A stretch of 64,000 nt of DNA from JBFJKD01 sp038106145 (GTDB lineage Bacteria; Pseudomonadota; Gammaproteobacteria; Pseudomonadales; Porticoccaceae), in NCBI GenBank assembly GCA_038106145.1, contig JAYODD010000006.1, positions 62,001-126,000 on the forward strand. The letters run 5' to 3'. The position numbers and the translations under genes were made by a program. Position 1 is the first letter of the stretch; each line of letters begins with the position of its first letter. The notes below the pieces were generated by a model, which had not been told where the DNA came from, did no database searches, and saw only the letters and a program-made list of their open reading frames with translations. Below, piece after piece: positions 17,731 through 26,279 of this stretch.

Positions 17731-18242
17731 TCACCATCTCTTTCGCGCCGACAGGGTGCATTCTCCATCCGTTTCCTGTCGCCTAACAACGAATTTATGA
17801 TCAGCACGGCCGCACCCAGGGTAATTCCGCTGTCCGCCACGTTAAACGCTGGCCAGTAATAGTTATGGTAGTGCAACTGCACAAAATCCACCACGTAACC
17901 GAGCGTGACCCGGTCCCACAAATTGCCCAGCGCGCCGCCCAGCACCAGACTCAAGCCGAAGCTCTGCCACGCGTCCCGGTGCGCCAGACGATACAGCCAC
18001 AGCATAATAAAAACCCCAACCCCCGCGGCGATCACCGCGAAAAACCAGCGCTGCCAACCGCCCGCCTCACTTAAAAAACTGAAGGCGGCGCCGGTATTGT
18101 GCAGCAAGGTAAAATTAAAAAAGCTGGTTACCACGACCGGCTCGCCGTAGCGCAGCGAGCTGGAAGCCATATTTTTAGTAAGCAGATCGAGGGCCAGCAC
18201 CAGTGCGGCGAGACCATACCAACGCCAGACATGGAAATTCAC
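17727..18242 (-). CDS. lspA: lipoprotein signal peptidase LspA
   Basis: The 171-residue inner-membrane protein has four hydrophobic segments. The two catalytic aspartates of signal peptidase II lie in GNLWDRVTLGYVVDFV and FNVADSGITLGAAVLI, and the conserved NTGAAFSFL motif is present. It cleaves prolipoproteins such as BamD after diacylglyceryl modification. It sits between ileS (15 bases upstream) and fkpB (4-base overlap), a widely conserved operon. Confidence 0.95.
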   Translation of the reverse strand: MNFHVWRWYGLAALVLALDLLTKNMASSSLRYGEPVVVTSFFNFTLLHNTGAAFSFLSEAGGWQRWFFAVIAAGVGVFIMLWLYRLAHRDAWQSFGLSLVLGGALGNLWDRVTLGYVVDFVQLHYHNYYWPAFNVADSGITLGAAVLIINSLLGDRKRMENAPCRRERDGE

Positions 18243-18257
18243 AGGGTCCGCCTGCCG

Positions 18258-21074
18258 TCACGCATAGCGCCGCACCTCTCCCGCGCCAGTCACATTATCG
18301 ACACAGCGATGACACAGCCCGGGATGTTCCACGTGCCTGCCCACATCGCTGCGATGATGCCAGCAACGTACGCACTTAGGTTCGTGGGACTTGCTAACGG
18401 CTACTTTCAGCCCGGCCAGCAGGGTCTCTTGCGCAGCCTCACCCGCATCCTCCAGCGGGACGATGGCCACCGTGGACGTAATCAACACAAAACGTAGTTC
18501 GTCGCGCAATTGGGAGAGCACGTCGCGCAACGGCCCATCCGCGTACAACGTCACCTCAGCTTCGAGGGAACCGCCCAGTAAACCGCGGCCGCGCTGCACT
18601 TCGATCTGCTTGTTGACCGCCTCCTTTACCGCCCCCAGAACCCGCCAGTCCGCGCGGCTAATCTCGTCCAGCTCCGCCACGGACGGCAGCGGGTACCATT
18701 CCGCGACAAATACCGATTCCTCCCGCGGGCCGGGAATGCAGGCCCAGATTTCCTCTGCAGTAAAACTCAGGATGGGCGCGATCCAGCGCACCAGTGCTTC
18801 GCTGATATGATACAGCGCGGTCTGCGCGGACCGCCGCGCCACGCTGTCGGCCTGGCAGGTGTATTGCCGATCCTTAATAATATCGAGATAAAACGCACCC
18901 AAATCATTGCCGCAAAACTGGTGCAATTTTTGATAAATACTGTGGAACTGGTAGTGTTCGTAGGCACGCTCGATTTCACTCTGCACCAGCGCCGCGCGAT
19001 CCACGGCCCAGCGATCCAGCGACAACATATCCGCTGGCGCCACGCAGTGCTCACGGGGATCAAACCCTTCGAGATTGGATAATAAAAAACGCACCGTGTT
19101 GCGAATACGGCGATAGGAGTCAGCGGTGCGCCGTAAAATTTCGTCGGACACCGTCATCTCGCCACTAAAATCCGCCGCAGCCACCCATAGCCGCAACACA
19201 TCGGCCCCCAGCTCGTTAATTACTTTCTGGGGCGCAACCACGTTGCCGACCGATTTCGACATTTTGCGCCCCTGTGCATCCACGGTAAAACCGTGGGTCA
19301 GCACCGCTTTGTAGGGCGCGTTGCCGTTTATGGCAACCGCCGTTTTCAGCGATGACTGGAACCAGCCGCGATGCTGGTCGGAACCCTCCAGGTAGAGATC
19401 AGCCGGGTAATGCAACCCCTCCCGCACCCGCAGCACCGCCTCGTGACTGACGCCGGAATCAAACCAGACATCCAGGGTGTCCGTGACTTTCTGGTAATCC
19501 TCACTGTCGGCACCCAGCAATTCCGCCGGGTCGAGGTCGTACCAGGCGTCGATCCCCCCCTGCTCCACCCGGGCGGCAACCGCCTCCACCAGACTGGAGG
19601 TATCCGGATGTAGCGCGCCGCTTTGACGGTGCACGAACAACGCAATCGGCACCCCCCAGGTACGCTGGCGGGAGATACACCAGTCCGGGCTATTGTCCAA
19701 CATGCTGGCCATGCGCGCTCGACCCCAGTCGGGATGCCAGGCTACCTGCGCGATCTCGCTGCGCGCCCTGTCCAGCAAACCATTCGCGTCCATACTTACG
19801 AACCATTGCGGGGTAGCGCGAAAAATCAAGGGTGTTTTGGTGCGCCAGCAGTGGGGATAGCTGTGGGTAATTTTGCTGTCCGCCAGCAGCCGCCCACGTT
19901 CGCGCAACAGCTCCACGATTTTTTCGTCGACCTTATAGACATGTTCCCCCGCAAACAACGCCACGTCATCCCGAAACACACCGTCGTCGCCGATATAATT
20001 GAGTGTGGGAATGCCGTATTTTGCAGCCACGACAAAATCGTCCGCACCGTGATCCGGCGCGGTGTGTACGGCACCGGTGCCCCCCTCTGTGGTCACATGC
20101 TCGCCGAGGATGATCGGCACCTGACTTGTATAAAATGGGTGCTGAAGCAGAATATTTTCCAGCGCCGCGCCACGACAACGTCCAACGATACGGTGCTCCG
20201 CCGCGCCCCAACGGGCCAACGAAGCAGCCAGTAATTCCTCGGCAAGCAACAACCGTTGAGGATTGCCATCCCTCTCTATCTGCACCACCACGTAATCGAG
20301 GTCCGGGTGTACCGCCACCGCCTGGTTAGAGGGCAGTGTCCAGGGCGTGGTCGTCCAGATAGCGATGGCCAGTTCGCCTTCTCCACCCAGCTCCGGGATC
20401 ACCCCGCCGAGCGCCGTCGCGTCGACCACGGGAAAGCTGACATCTACGGAAAAAGATGTTTTATCCTGATATTCGACTTCCGCCTCCGCAAGCGCCGACC
20501 CGCCCACCACGCTCCAGTACACCGGCTTGTAACCCTTGACAAGGTGGCCATTGGCGGCAATTTTGCCGAGGGCGCGAATAATGTCCGCTTCGTATTTGAA
20601 ATCGAGACTCAAGTACGGGTTATCCCAGTCTCCAATAACCCCGAGGCGAATAAAATCCTGTTTTTGCCCCGCCACCTGCCGCAGGGCATATTCGCGACAT
20701 TTTTGCCGAAAAGTGCGCTGGTCGACCTTGACTCCGGCTTTACCAATTTTCTTTTCTACCTGATGTTCAATGGGTAGACCGTGGCAATCCCACCCGGGCA
20801 CATAGGGTGCGTCGTAGCCAGCCAGAATGCGGGACTTGACGATAATATCCTTCAGAATTTTGTTGACCGCGTGACCGATATGAATATCCCCATTCGCGTA
20901 GGGCGGGCCGTCGTGCAGCACAAACGATTTGCGCCCGGCCCGGGCGTGGCGAATCTTCTGATAGAGATTCTGTGTCTGCCATTGCTTGACGATACCCGGC
21001 TCCCGCTGGGCCAGGTTGGCCTTCATCGGAAACTGGGTGTGGGGCAGATTCAAAGTGTGCTTGTAATCGGTCAT
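18258..21074 (-). CDS. ileS: isoleucyl-tRNA synthetase
   Basis: The 938-residue class I aminoacyl-tRNA synthetase has the HIGH motif in YANGDIHIGHAVNKIL and the KMSKS loop in GRKMSKSVGNVV. The C-terminal zinc finger is made by CVRCWHH and GLCHRC. The editing domain lies between the halves of the Rossmann fold (TTEGGTGAVHTAPDHGADDF). It attaches isoleucine to tRNA-Ile. The length is that of the bacterial short type with a C-terminal zinc finger. It is followed by lspA and preceded by ribF. Confidence 0.97.
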   Translation of the reverse strand: MTDYKHTLNLPHTQFPMKANLAQREPGIVKQWQTQNLYQKIRHARAGRKSFVLHDGPPYANGDIHIGHAVNKILKDIIVKSRILAGYDAPYVPGWDCHGLPIEHQVEKKIGKAGVKVDQRTFRQKCREYALRQVAGQKQDFIRLGVIGDWDNPYLSLDFKYEADIIRALGKIAANGHLVKGYKPVYWSVVGGSALAEAEVEYQDKTSFSVDVSFPVVDATALGGVIPELGGEGELAIAIWTTTPWTLPSNQAVAVHPDLDYVVVQIERDGNPQRLLLAEELLAASLARWGAAEHRIVGRCRGAALENILLQHPFYTSQVPIILGEHVTTEGGTGAVHTAPDHGADDFVVAAKYGIPTLNYIGDDGVFRDDVALFAGEHVYKVDEKIVELLRERGRLLADSKITHSYPHCWRTKTPLIFRATPQWFVSMDANGLLDRARSEIAQVAWHPDWGRARMASMLDNSPDWCISRQRTWGVPIALFVHRQSGALHPDTSSLVEAVAARVEQGGIDAWYDLDPAELLGADSEDYQKVTDTLDVWFDSGVSHEAVLRVREGLHYPADLYLEGSDQHRGWFQSSLKTAVAINGNAPYKAVLTHGFTVDAQGRKMSKSVGNVVAPQKVINELGADVLRLWVAAADFSGEMTVSDEILRRTADSYRRIRNTVRFLLSNLEGFDPREHCVAPADMLSLDRWAVDRAALVQSEIERAYEHYQFHSIYQKLHQFCGNDLGAFYLDIIKDRQYTCQADSVARRSAQTALYHISEALVRWIAPILSFTAEEIWACIPGPREESVFVAEWYPLPSVAELDEISRADWRVLGAVKEAVNKQIEVQRGRGLLGGSLEAEVTLYADGPLRDVLSQLRDELRFVLITSTVAIVPLEDAGEAAQETLLAGLKVAVSKSHEPKCVRCWHHRSDVGRHVEHPGLCHRCVDNVTGAGEVRRYA

Positions 21075-21119
21075 ATCTCGTTCGTCAGTTACTCATTACT
21101 AAATTCTTGCGCCCCAGGA

Positions 21120-22088
21120 TCAGGTGTTCTGTGTTAGCGCGGAAAAATAATCCCGGGCAATAGCAATATCGTCGTTAATTTTCAGCGCTAACTCATCCAG
21201 CGAAGCAAATTTTTGTTCCTCGCGTAATTTTTGCTTGAACTCTACCTCTATACGCGCTCCGTAAATATCGCCATCCCAGTCGAGAATATGCACCTCGAGA
21301 ACTGGCTTCACCAAATCGCCGACGGTGGGACGCACCCCCACGTTGGCCACCCCCTGATGGCGCTTGCCAGCCACTATCGCCTCCACCGCAAACACCCCGG
21401 CCAGCGGTGCCCGGTAGCGGTGTAAGTTGACGTTAGCGGTGGGCACCCCCATTTGTCGACCCAGGCGTTGTCCGTAAACGACACGACCGGCGATGCGAAA
21501 CGGATGTCCAAGCAGCCGCTCGGCCTCCGCAAACTCACCCGCTTGGAGACAGCGACGAATACGCGTGCTGCTGATGCGCTGGCCGCCCATTTCCACGGTC
21601 ATAGTGTCGACCAGCTCGAAGCCGTAGCGCGCGCCCGCGTGGTGCAGCATGAAATAGTCACCCCGGCGATCGCAACCGAAGCGGAAATCGTCGCCAACCA
21701 CCATGCAGCGCACGCCGACACCATCCACCAGCAACTGGCGTATAAATTCCTGGGCCGACAGGCCACGCAGGGTGCGATTAAACTGGATACAAAATACCCG
21801 GTCGATACCAGCGGTGATAATGGCCTCGACCTTTTCGCGCATACGCATCAAGCGCGCCGGGGCCTGCTCGCCGGAAAAATACTCCTGGGGCTGGGGTTCA
21901 AAAAACATCACCATGGACGGCAAACCGTAGTATGCCGCCCGTTCTTTCACCTGTTCAAGAATGGCACGGTGCCCAAGATGAATACCGTCAAACGAGCCGA
22001 TAGTGGCGACGTTACCCTTGTGCTCCGGAAGAAGGTTCGCCAATCCCCTGATAAAAACATGTTCTCCGACCTTCACCGGCAGCGCCAC
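21120..22088 (-). CDS. ribF: bifunctional riboflavin kinase/FAD synthetase
   Basis: The 322-residue protein has an N-terminal nucleotidyltransferase domain with IGSFDGIHLGHRAIL (HxGH-like) and ISSTRIRRCLQAGEF, then a C-terminal riboflavin kinase domain with GRQMGVPTANV and GVANVGVRPTVGD. It makes FMN and FAD from riboflavin. The products serve, among others, the flavoprotein WrbA and the Rnf flavin subunits in this window. The gene lies 45 bases before ileS, the common ribF-ileS-lspA order. Confidence 0.95.
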   Translation of the reverse strand: MALPVKVGEHVFIRGLANLLPEHKGNVATIGSFDGIHLGHRAILEQVKERAAYYGLPSMVMFFEPQPQEYFSGEQAPARLMRMREKVEAIITAGIDRVFCIQFNRTLRGLSAQEFIRQLLVDGVGVRCMVVGDDFRFGCDRRGDYFMLHHAGARYGFELVDTMTVEMGGQRISSTRIRRCLQAGEFAEAERLLGHPFRIAGRVVYGQRLGRQMGVPTANVNLHRYRAPLAGVFAVEAIVAGKRHQGVANVGVRPTVGDLVKPVLEVHILDWDGDIYGARIEVEFKQKLREEQKFASLDELALKINDDIAIARDYFSALTQNT

Positions 22089-22166
22089 CGCGTTCTTGGT
22101 ATTTGTTCAGTGGCAAAGTATAACGCAGGGTCACGGTTGAATGTAGGCATATTGTCCGCTCTGCGG

Positions 22167-23774
22167 TCACTTTGCCCGGGGCAAATTGCGTAGCTCCCTC
22201 ACGCGCAAGCCCGCCGTGTACAGTGCGCCTGCGTACATTAAAAAACCGCCGCCGCACAATACCAACAGCCACAGCACTCGCCCGCCGCCGGACAGAGATA
22301 TCCAGTGCGGCAACGCGGACACCGACATCCACAATGCCAAAGCCATCACCCCATTGGCAAACACCAGTATCCTGAAGAATCGCCCCCAACCCGCGCAGGG
22401 TTGATACACCGCTTCCGCTCGTAAACCGCGGTACAACAGGGAAGCGTTGAGCACCGCGGCGATAGATGTCGCCAGTGCCAGTCCCGCATGCCCCACTTGC
22501 CAGTAGTGGTGCAACGGGATGACCAGTGCAATGTTCAGCACCATGTTCACCAGCATGGCGATAATGCCGATGCGCACCGGCGTGCGCACATCCTGCCGCG
22601 CATAAAACCCCGGCGCCAACACCTTGATCAACATAAACGCCGTCACCCCGGCGGCATAGGCGCTCATGCTGTAGGAGGACATCGCGATGTCCCGCGCCGT
22701 TATTTCACTGCCGTCAAAAAACAGCGTCACCAGAATCGGTTGCGCCAGAATTACCAGAGCGAGGGAGGCCGGTACCGCGATCAAAAGGATGAAACGCAAC
22801 GCCCAGTCGAGGGTTGCGGCAAAATGTTCGGGCGATTGCGTCGCGTGCTGCCGGGAGAGATTCGGCAAAATCACCGTGGCTGCCGCCACCCCGAATACCC
22901 CCAGCGGTAGCTCAGCGAGGCGATCGGAATAATACAACCAGGATACGCTGCCGGTGGGCAAAAACGAGGCGATCACCGTGTCGAGCAACAAATTGATCTG
23001 GCTGACCGACACACCGAACATCGCCGGCGCCATCAAGCGCAAAATCTTGCGCACACCCTCGTCGCGCCACGCTACTCTGGGCCGCGGCAGTAAATGTAGC
23101 TGCGCGAGAAAGGGCAACTGGAACAGGAGCTGCACAATACCAGCGGCAAACACCCCCCACGCCAATGCATAGACTGGTTCTCCGAACCAGGGGGTCGCGA
23201 CCAGGGCGGCGCCAATCAAACAGACATTGAGCCACACCGGAGTGAAGGCCGGAATGGCAAAGCGGTCAAAACTGTTGAGAATGGCGCCCGCAAAACCGGT
23301 CAGCGAAATAAACAGCAAATACGGGAACGTCACGCGAATCAGGGCACTGGTGGCGGCGAACTTGTCGCCATCGTCAATAAACCCCGGGGCGAAAATGGCC
23401 GTTAACACCGGTGCACCCACCACCGCCAGCACAGTTAACGTTATCAGCGTTGATCCCAGCACCCCCGCCACGCGGTCGGCCAGATGTTTGACCGCCGCGT
23501 GCCCACCGCGCTCGCGCACCTCCGCCAATACGGGCACAAACGCCTGGGTAAACGCCCCCTCGGCAAACAGTCGTCTTAAGAAGTTGGGAATTTTAAATGC
23601 AACAAAAAAAGCATCGGCCATAGCGTCGGCACCGATGACCCGGGCGAGCACCACATCCCGTACCAACCCCAGTACCCGCGACACCATGGTCATGGCGCCG
23701 ACTAACGCGCTGGCGCCAAACAACCCCCGCTTTACCCGTGGTTTTTGTTCTTGCTCGCCCTGTAGTTCCGCCAA
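22167..23774 (-). CDS. murJ: lipid II flippase MurJ
   Basis: This MATE-like (MviN) protein has many transmembrane helices and the family sequence ASALVGAMTMVSRVLGLVRD near the start, with FRRLFAEGAFTQAFVPVL after it. It moves lipid II across the inner membrane. I place the start at a TTG at 23774, which gives 535 residues with the hydrophobic core beginning at the expected distance. The frame upstream of it has no sensible N-terminus and runs into hslV territory, and the next in-frame Met is inside the first helix. A GGGAAG sequence lies about 9 bases upstream. Confidence 0.92.
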   Translation of the reverse strand: MAELQGEQEQKPRVKRGLFGASALVGAMTMVSRVLGLVRDVVLARVIGADAMADAFFVAFKIPNFLRRLFAEGAFTQAFVPVLAEVRERGGHAAVKHLADRVAGVLGSTLITLTVLAVVGAPVLTAIFAPGFIDDGDKFAATSALIRVTFPYLLFISLTGFAGAILNSFDRFAIPAFTPVWLNVCLIGAALVATPWFGEPVYALAWGVFAAGIVQLLFQLPFLAQLHLLPRPRVAWRDEGVRKILRLMAPAMFGVSVSQINLLLDTVIASFLPTGSVSWLYYSDRLAELPLGVFGVAAATVILPNLSRQHATQSPEHFAATLDWALRFILLIAVPASLALVILAQPILVTLFFDGSEITARDIAMSSYSMSAYAAGVTAFMLIKVLAPGFYARQDVRTPVRIGIIAMLVNMVLNIALVIPLHHYWQVGHAGLALATSIAAVLNASLLYRGLRAEAVYQPCAGWGRFFRILVFANGVMALALWMSVSALPHWISLSGGGRVLWLLVLCGGGFLMYAGALYTAGLRVRELRNLPRAK

Positions 23775-23904
23775 GGACCGTCTTCCCGAAAATTTCCCGC
23801 AGTGTAACCCTGTCCCGGGTTTCGGCCAACACAGACACCACTGTATTGAAATTTGCCCATGGCGCCCCCACCATGTACGAACACCCTCAGTTCGGAGCAC
23901 CCTC

Positions 23905-24453
23905 TTGGAACAATACCGCGGCACCACCGTTATCTCCGTCCGCCGGCACGGCAGCGTCGTTATCGGCGCGGATGGCCAGGTCACCCTCGGCAATACCATT
24001 ATGAAAGGCAATGCGCGCAAGGTTCGGCGGCTCTATCACGATCAGGTCATCGCCGGCTTCGCTGGCGGCACCGCGGACGCGTTCACGTTGTTCGAACGCT
24101 TTGAGGCAAAACTGCAGGAGCACCGCGGCAACCTGGTGCGCGCGGCGGTGGAACTGGCCAAAGATTGGCGTACCGATCGTATTTTACGGCGCCTGGAAGC
24201 CCTGCTGGCGGTGGCAGACAAGGATGCGTCGTTAATCATTTCCGGCAACGGCGATGTCATTCAACCGGAGGACGATCTGATCGCCATCGGCTCCGGCGGC
24301 CCGTTCGCCCAGTCAGCCGCGCGCGCGCTACTGCAAAATACCGAGCTTGGCGCCCGTGACATCGTGGAGAAAAGCCTGCGCATCGCGGCCGATATCTGTA
24401 TCTATACCAACCACAATCTGTCCATCGAGGCGCTCGACTGTCCGCAATCCTGA
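23905..24453 (+). CDS. hslV: ATP-dependent protease proteolytic subunit HslV
   Basis: The protein has 182 residues from a TTG at 23905 with a GGAG site 7 bases upstream. The first residues, EQYRG, form a short propeptide removed to expose the catalytic threonine in GTTVISVRRHG. VVIGADGQVTLGNTIMKGNA, ARKVRRLYHDQVIAGFAGGT and FERFEAKL are the family signature. HslV forms a double hexamer peptidase that works with HslU. A TTGAAA at 23846 followed by CCACCAT after 16 bases is loosely like a sigma32 promoter, as expected for hslVU, but the match is weak. The gene is divergent from murJ. Confidence 0.93.
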   Translation: MEQYRGTTVISVRRHGSVVIGADGQVTLGNTIMKGNARKVRRLYHDQVIAGFAGGTADAFTLFERFEAKLQEHRGNLVRAAVELAKDWRTDRILRRLEALLAVADKDASLIISGNGDVIQPEDDLIAIGSGGPFAQSAARALLQNTELGARDIVEKSLRIAADICIYTNHNLSIEALDCPQS

Positions 24454-24508
24454 GCAGTCGCACGCAGTCGTCAACCGTTATTTATTCTCCGACCCACGAG
24501 AGTTTTAT

Positions 24509-25831
24509 ATGTCCAGCATGACCCCCCGAGAAATCGTTCACGAACTGGATCGGCATATCGTCGGCCAGGATAACGCCAAACGTGCGGTTGCCATTGCCCT
24601 GCGCAATCGCTGGCGGCGAATGCAACTGCCGGAGGAATTGCGCGACGAAATCACACCCAAAAATATTTTAATGATCGGTCCAACGGGGGTCGGCAAGACC
24701 GAAATCGCCCGCCGTTTGGCGCGTCTGGCGAATGCTCCCTTTATCAAGGTGGAGGCCACCAAGTTTACCGAGGTGGGTTACGTGGGGCGCGACGTGGAAT
24801 CCATCGTGCGGGATCTCGCGGAAACCGCCGTCAAACAACTGCGCGAACAGGAAATGGACAAAGTTCGGCAGCGCGCCCAGGATGCCGCCGAGGAACGTAT
24901 ACTGGACGCGCTGCTGACCCCGGCGCGGGGCGAGACCGAAAGCGGGGTCAATAGCACCCGGCAATTGTTTCGCAAAAAATTGCGCGAAGGCGAGCTCGAC
25001 GACCGGGAAATCGAAATTTCAGTGAAGGCCGCGCCCGTGGGGGTGGAAATCATGGCGCCGCCCGGCATGGAGGAAATGACCAGTCAGTTGCAAAGCATGT
25101 TTTCCAGTATGGGCGGAGGCCGCGCCAAACAGCGGAAATTACCGGTGGCCGAAGCCCTGCGTCTGGTGACCGACGAGGAAGCCGCCAAACTGGTTAATGA
25201 AGACGAGTTGAAAATACGCGCTCTCGACAATGCGGAACAAAATGGCATTGTGTTTATCGACGAGCTGGACAAAGTAGCCAAGCGCGGCGAAACCTCCGGG
25301 TCCGACGTATCCCGCGAGGGCGTACAGCGGGACCTGTTACCCCTGATCGAAGGTTGCACCATTTCTACCAAATACGGCATGATTAAAACCGATCACATTT
25401 TGTTTATCGCATCGGGCGCGTTCCATTTTTCCAAACCTTCGGACCTGATTCCCGAGCTTCAGGGAAGACTGCCCATTCGCGTGGAGCTGGACTCCCTGAG
25501 CGCCGCTGATTTCGAGCGTATACTGACGGAACCCCGCGCGTCACTGACCGAGCAATACCGGGAATTACTGGGCGTCGAAGGTGTGCAACTCACTTTTACC
25601 GCGGACGGCGTGCAACGCATTGCACAAATATCCTGGGAAGTGAACGAACGCACGGAAAATATCGGCGCCCGCCGCCTGCATACGGTGCTGGAACGCCTGC
25701 TGGAAAAAGTGTCCTTCGAAGCGGCGGACATCGCTCCCCGGAGCAGCAAGATTACCATTGACGGGGCATTCGTCGATCAACATCTGGACGAACTGGCGCG
25801 CAACGACGATCTATCGCGTTTTATCCTGTAG
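24509..25831 (+). CDS. hslU: ATP-dependent protease ATPase subunit HslU
   Basis: From the ATG at 24509 this encodes 440 residues, close to the E. coli length. Walker A is MIGPTGVGKTEIARRLA and Walker B is GIVFIDELDKVA, followed by sensor and C-terminal segments ending SRFIL, the tail that docks into HslV. The I domain lies between them (about residues 110-240). It unfolds substrates for HslV. It lies 55 bases after hslV with a GAGAG sequence 6 bases before the start codon. Confidence 0.96.
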   Translation: MSSMTPREIVHELDRHIVGQDNAKRAVAIALRNRWRRMQLPEELRDEITPKNILMIGPTGVGKTEIARRLARLANAPFIKVEATKFTEVGYVGRDVESIVRDLAETAVKQLREQEMDKVRQRAQDAAEERILDALLTPARGETESGVNSTRQLFRKKLREGELDDREIEISVKAAPVGVEIMAPPGMEEMTSQLQSMFSSMGGGRAKQRKLPVAEALRLVTDEEAAKLVNEDELKIRALDNAEQNGIVFIDELDKVAKRGETSGSDVSREGVQRDLLPLIEGCTISTKYGMIKTDHILFIASGAFHFSKPSDLIPELQGRLPIRVELDSLSAADFERILTEPRASLTEQYRELLGVEGVQLTFTADGVQRIAQISWEVNERTENIGARRLHTVLERLLEKVSFEAADIAPRSSKITIDGAFVDQHLDELARNDDLSRFIL

Positions 25832-25853
25832 AACTGGAAGCTACCCTACGTTT

Positions 25854-26234
25854 ATGCATCCGAGCAAGGTAAAACTGAATAAACCGGACCGCAGCCTCGA
25901 GCTGACTTACCCCGACGGCGCGCATTTTGTTCTCAGCGCGGAGTTTCTGCGGGTGCATTCCCCCAGCGCCGAAGTGCAGGGGCACGGCCCGGGCCAGGAA
26001 ATTCTGCAACACGGCAAAAAACAGGTCGCTATCGACCGTCTGGAAGCGTCGGGCAACTACGCCCTGACCCTGCATTTTAGCGACGGCCACCACACCGGAA
26101 TTTACAGCTGGGTCTATCTGCGCGATCTGTGCGACAACCAGGAAGCCTACTGGAACGCCTACCTGGAAAGACTCCATCGCGCCGGCGCGAGCCGCGATCC
26201 GGAGGAGCAGGTGGTGCGATTTATCAATCCATAA
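25854..26234 (+). CDS. DUF971 domain protein
   Basis: The 126-residue protein is a stand-alone DUF971 (gamma-butyrobetaine hydroxylase-like N-terminal) domain. Recognisable parts are RSLELTYPDGAHFVLSAEFL, the GNYALTLHFSDGHHTGIYSW stretch and LRDLCDNQ. Its biochemical role is not established; the His-rich segment could bind a metal. It follows hslU by 22 bases, as in Pseudomonas, so it is probably part of the hslVU unit. It is convergent with the Rieske-P450 gene. Confidence 0.88.
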   Translation: MHPSKVKLNKPDRSLELTYPDGAHFVLSAEFLRVHSPSAEVQGHGPGQEILQHGKKQVAIDRLEASGNYALTLHFSDGHHTGIYSWVYLRDLCDNQEAYWNAYLERLHRAGASRDPEEQVVRFINP

Positions 26235-26279
26235 TTGGTAGCGCCAGTCCCGGCACCGACAATTCGCCCCGCAAGCGGA

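Noticed and set aside
23227..23904. Long N-terminal extension of the hslV frame
   Set aside because: It is antisense to murJ, and HslV family proteins start at the EQYRGTT propeptide.
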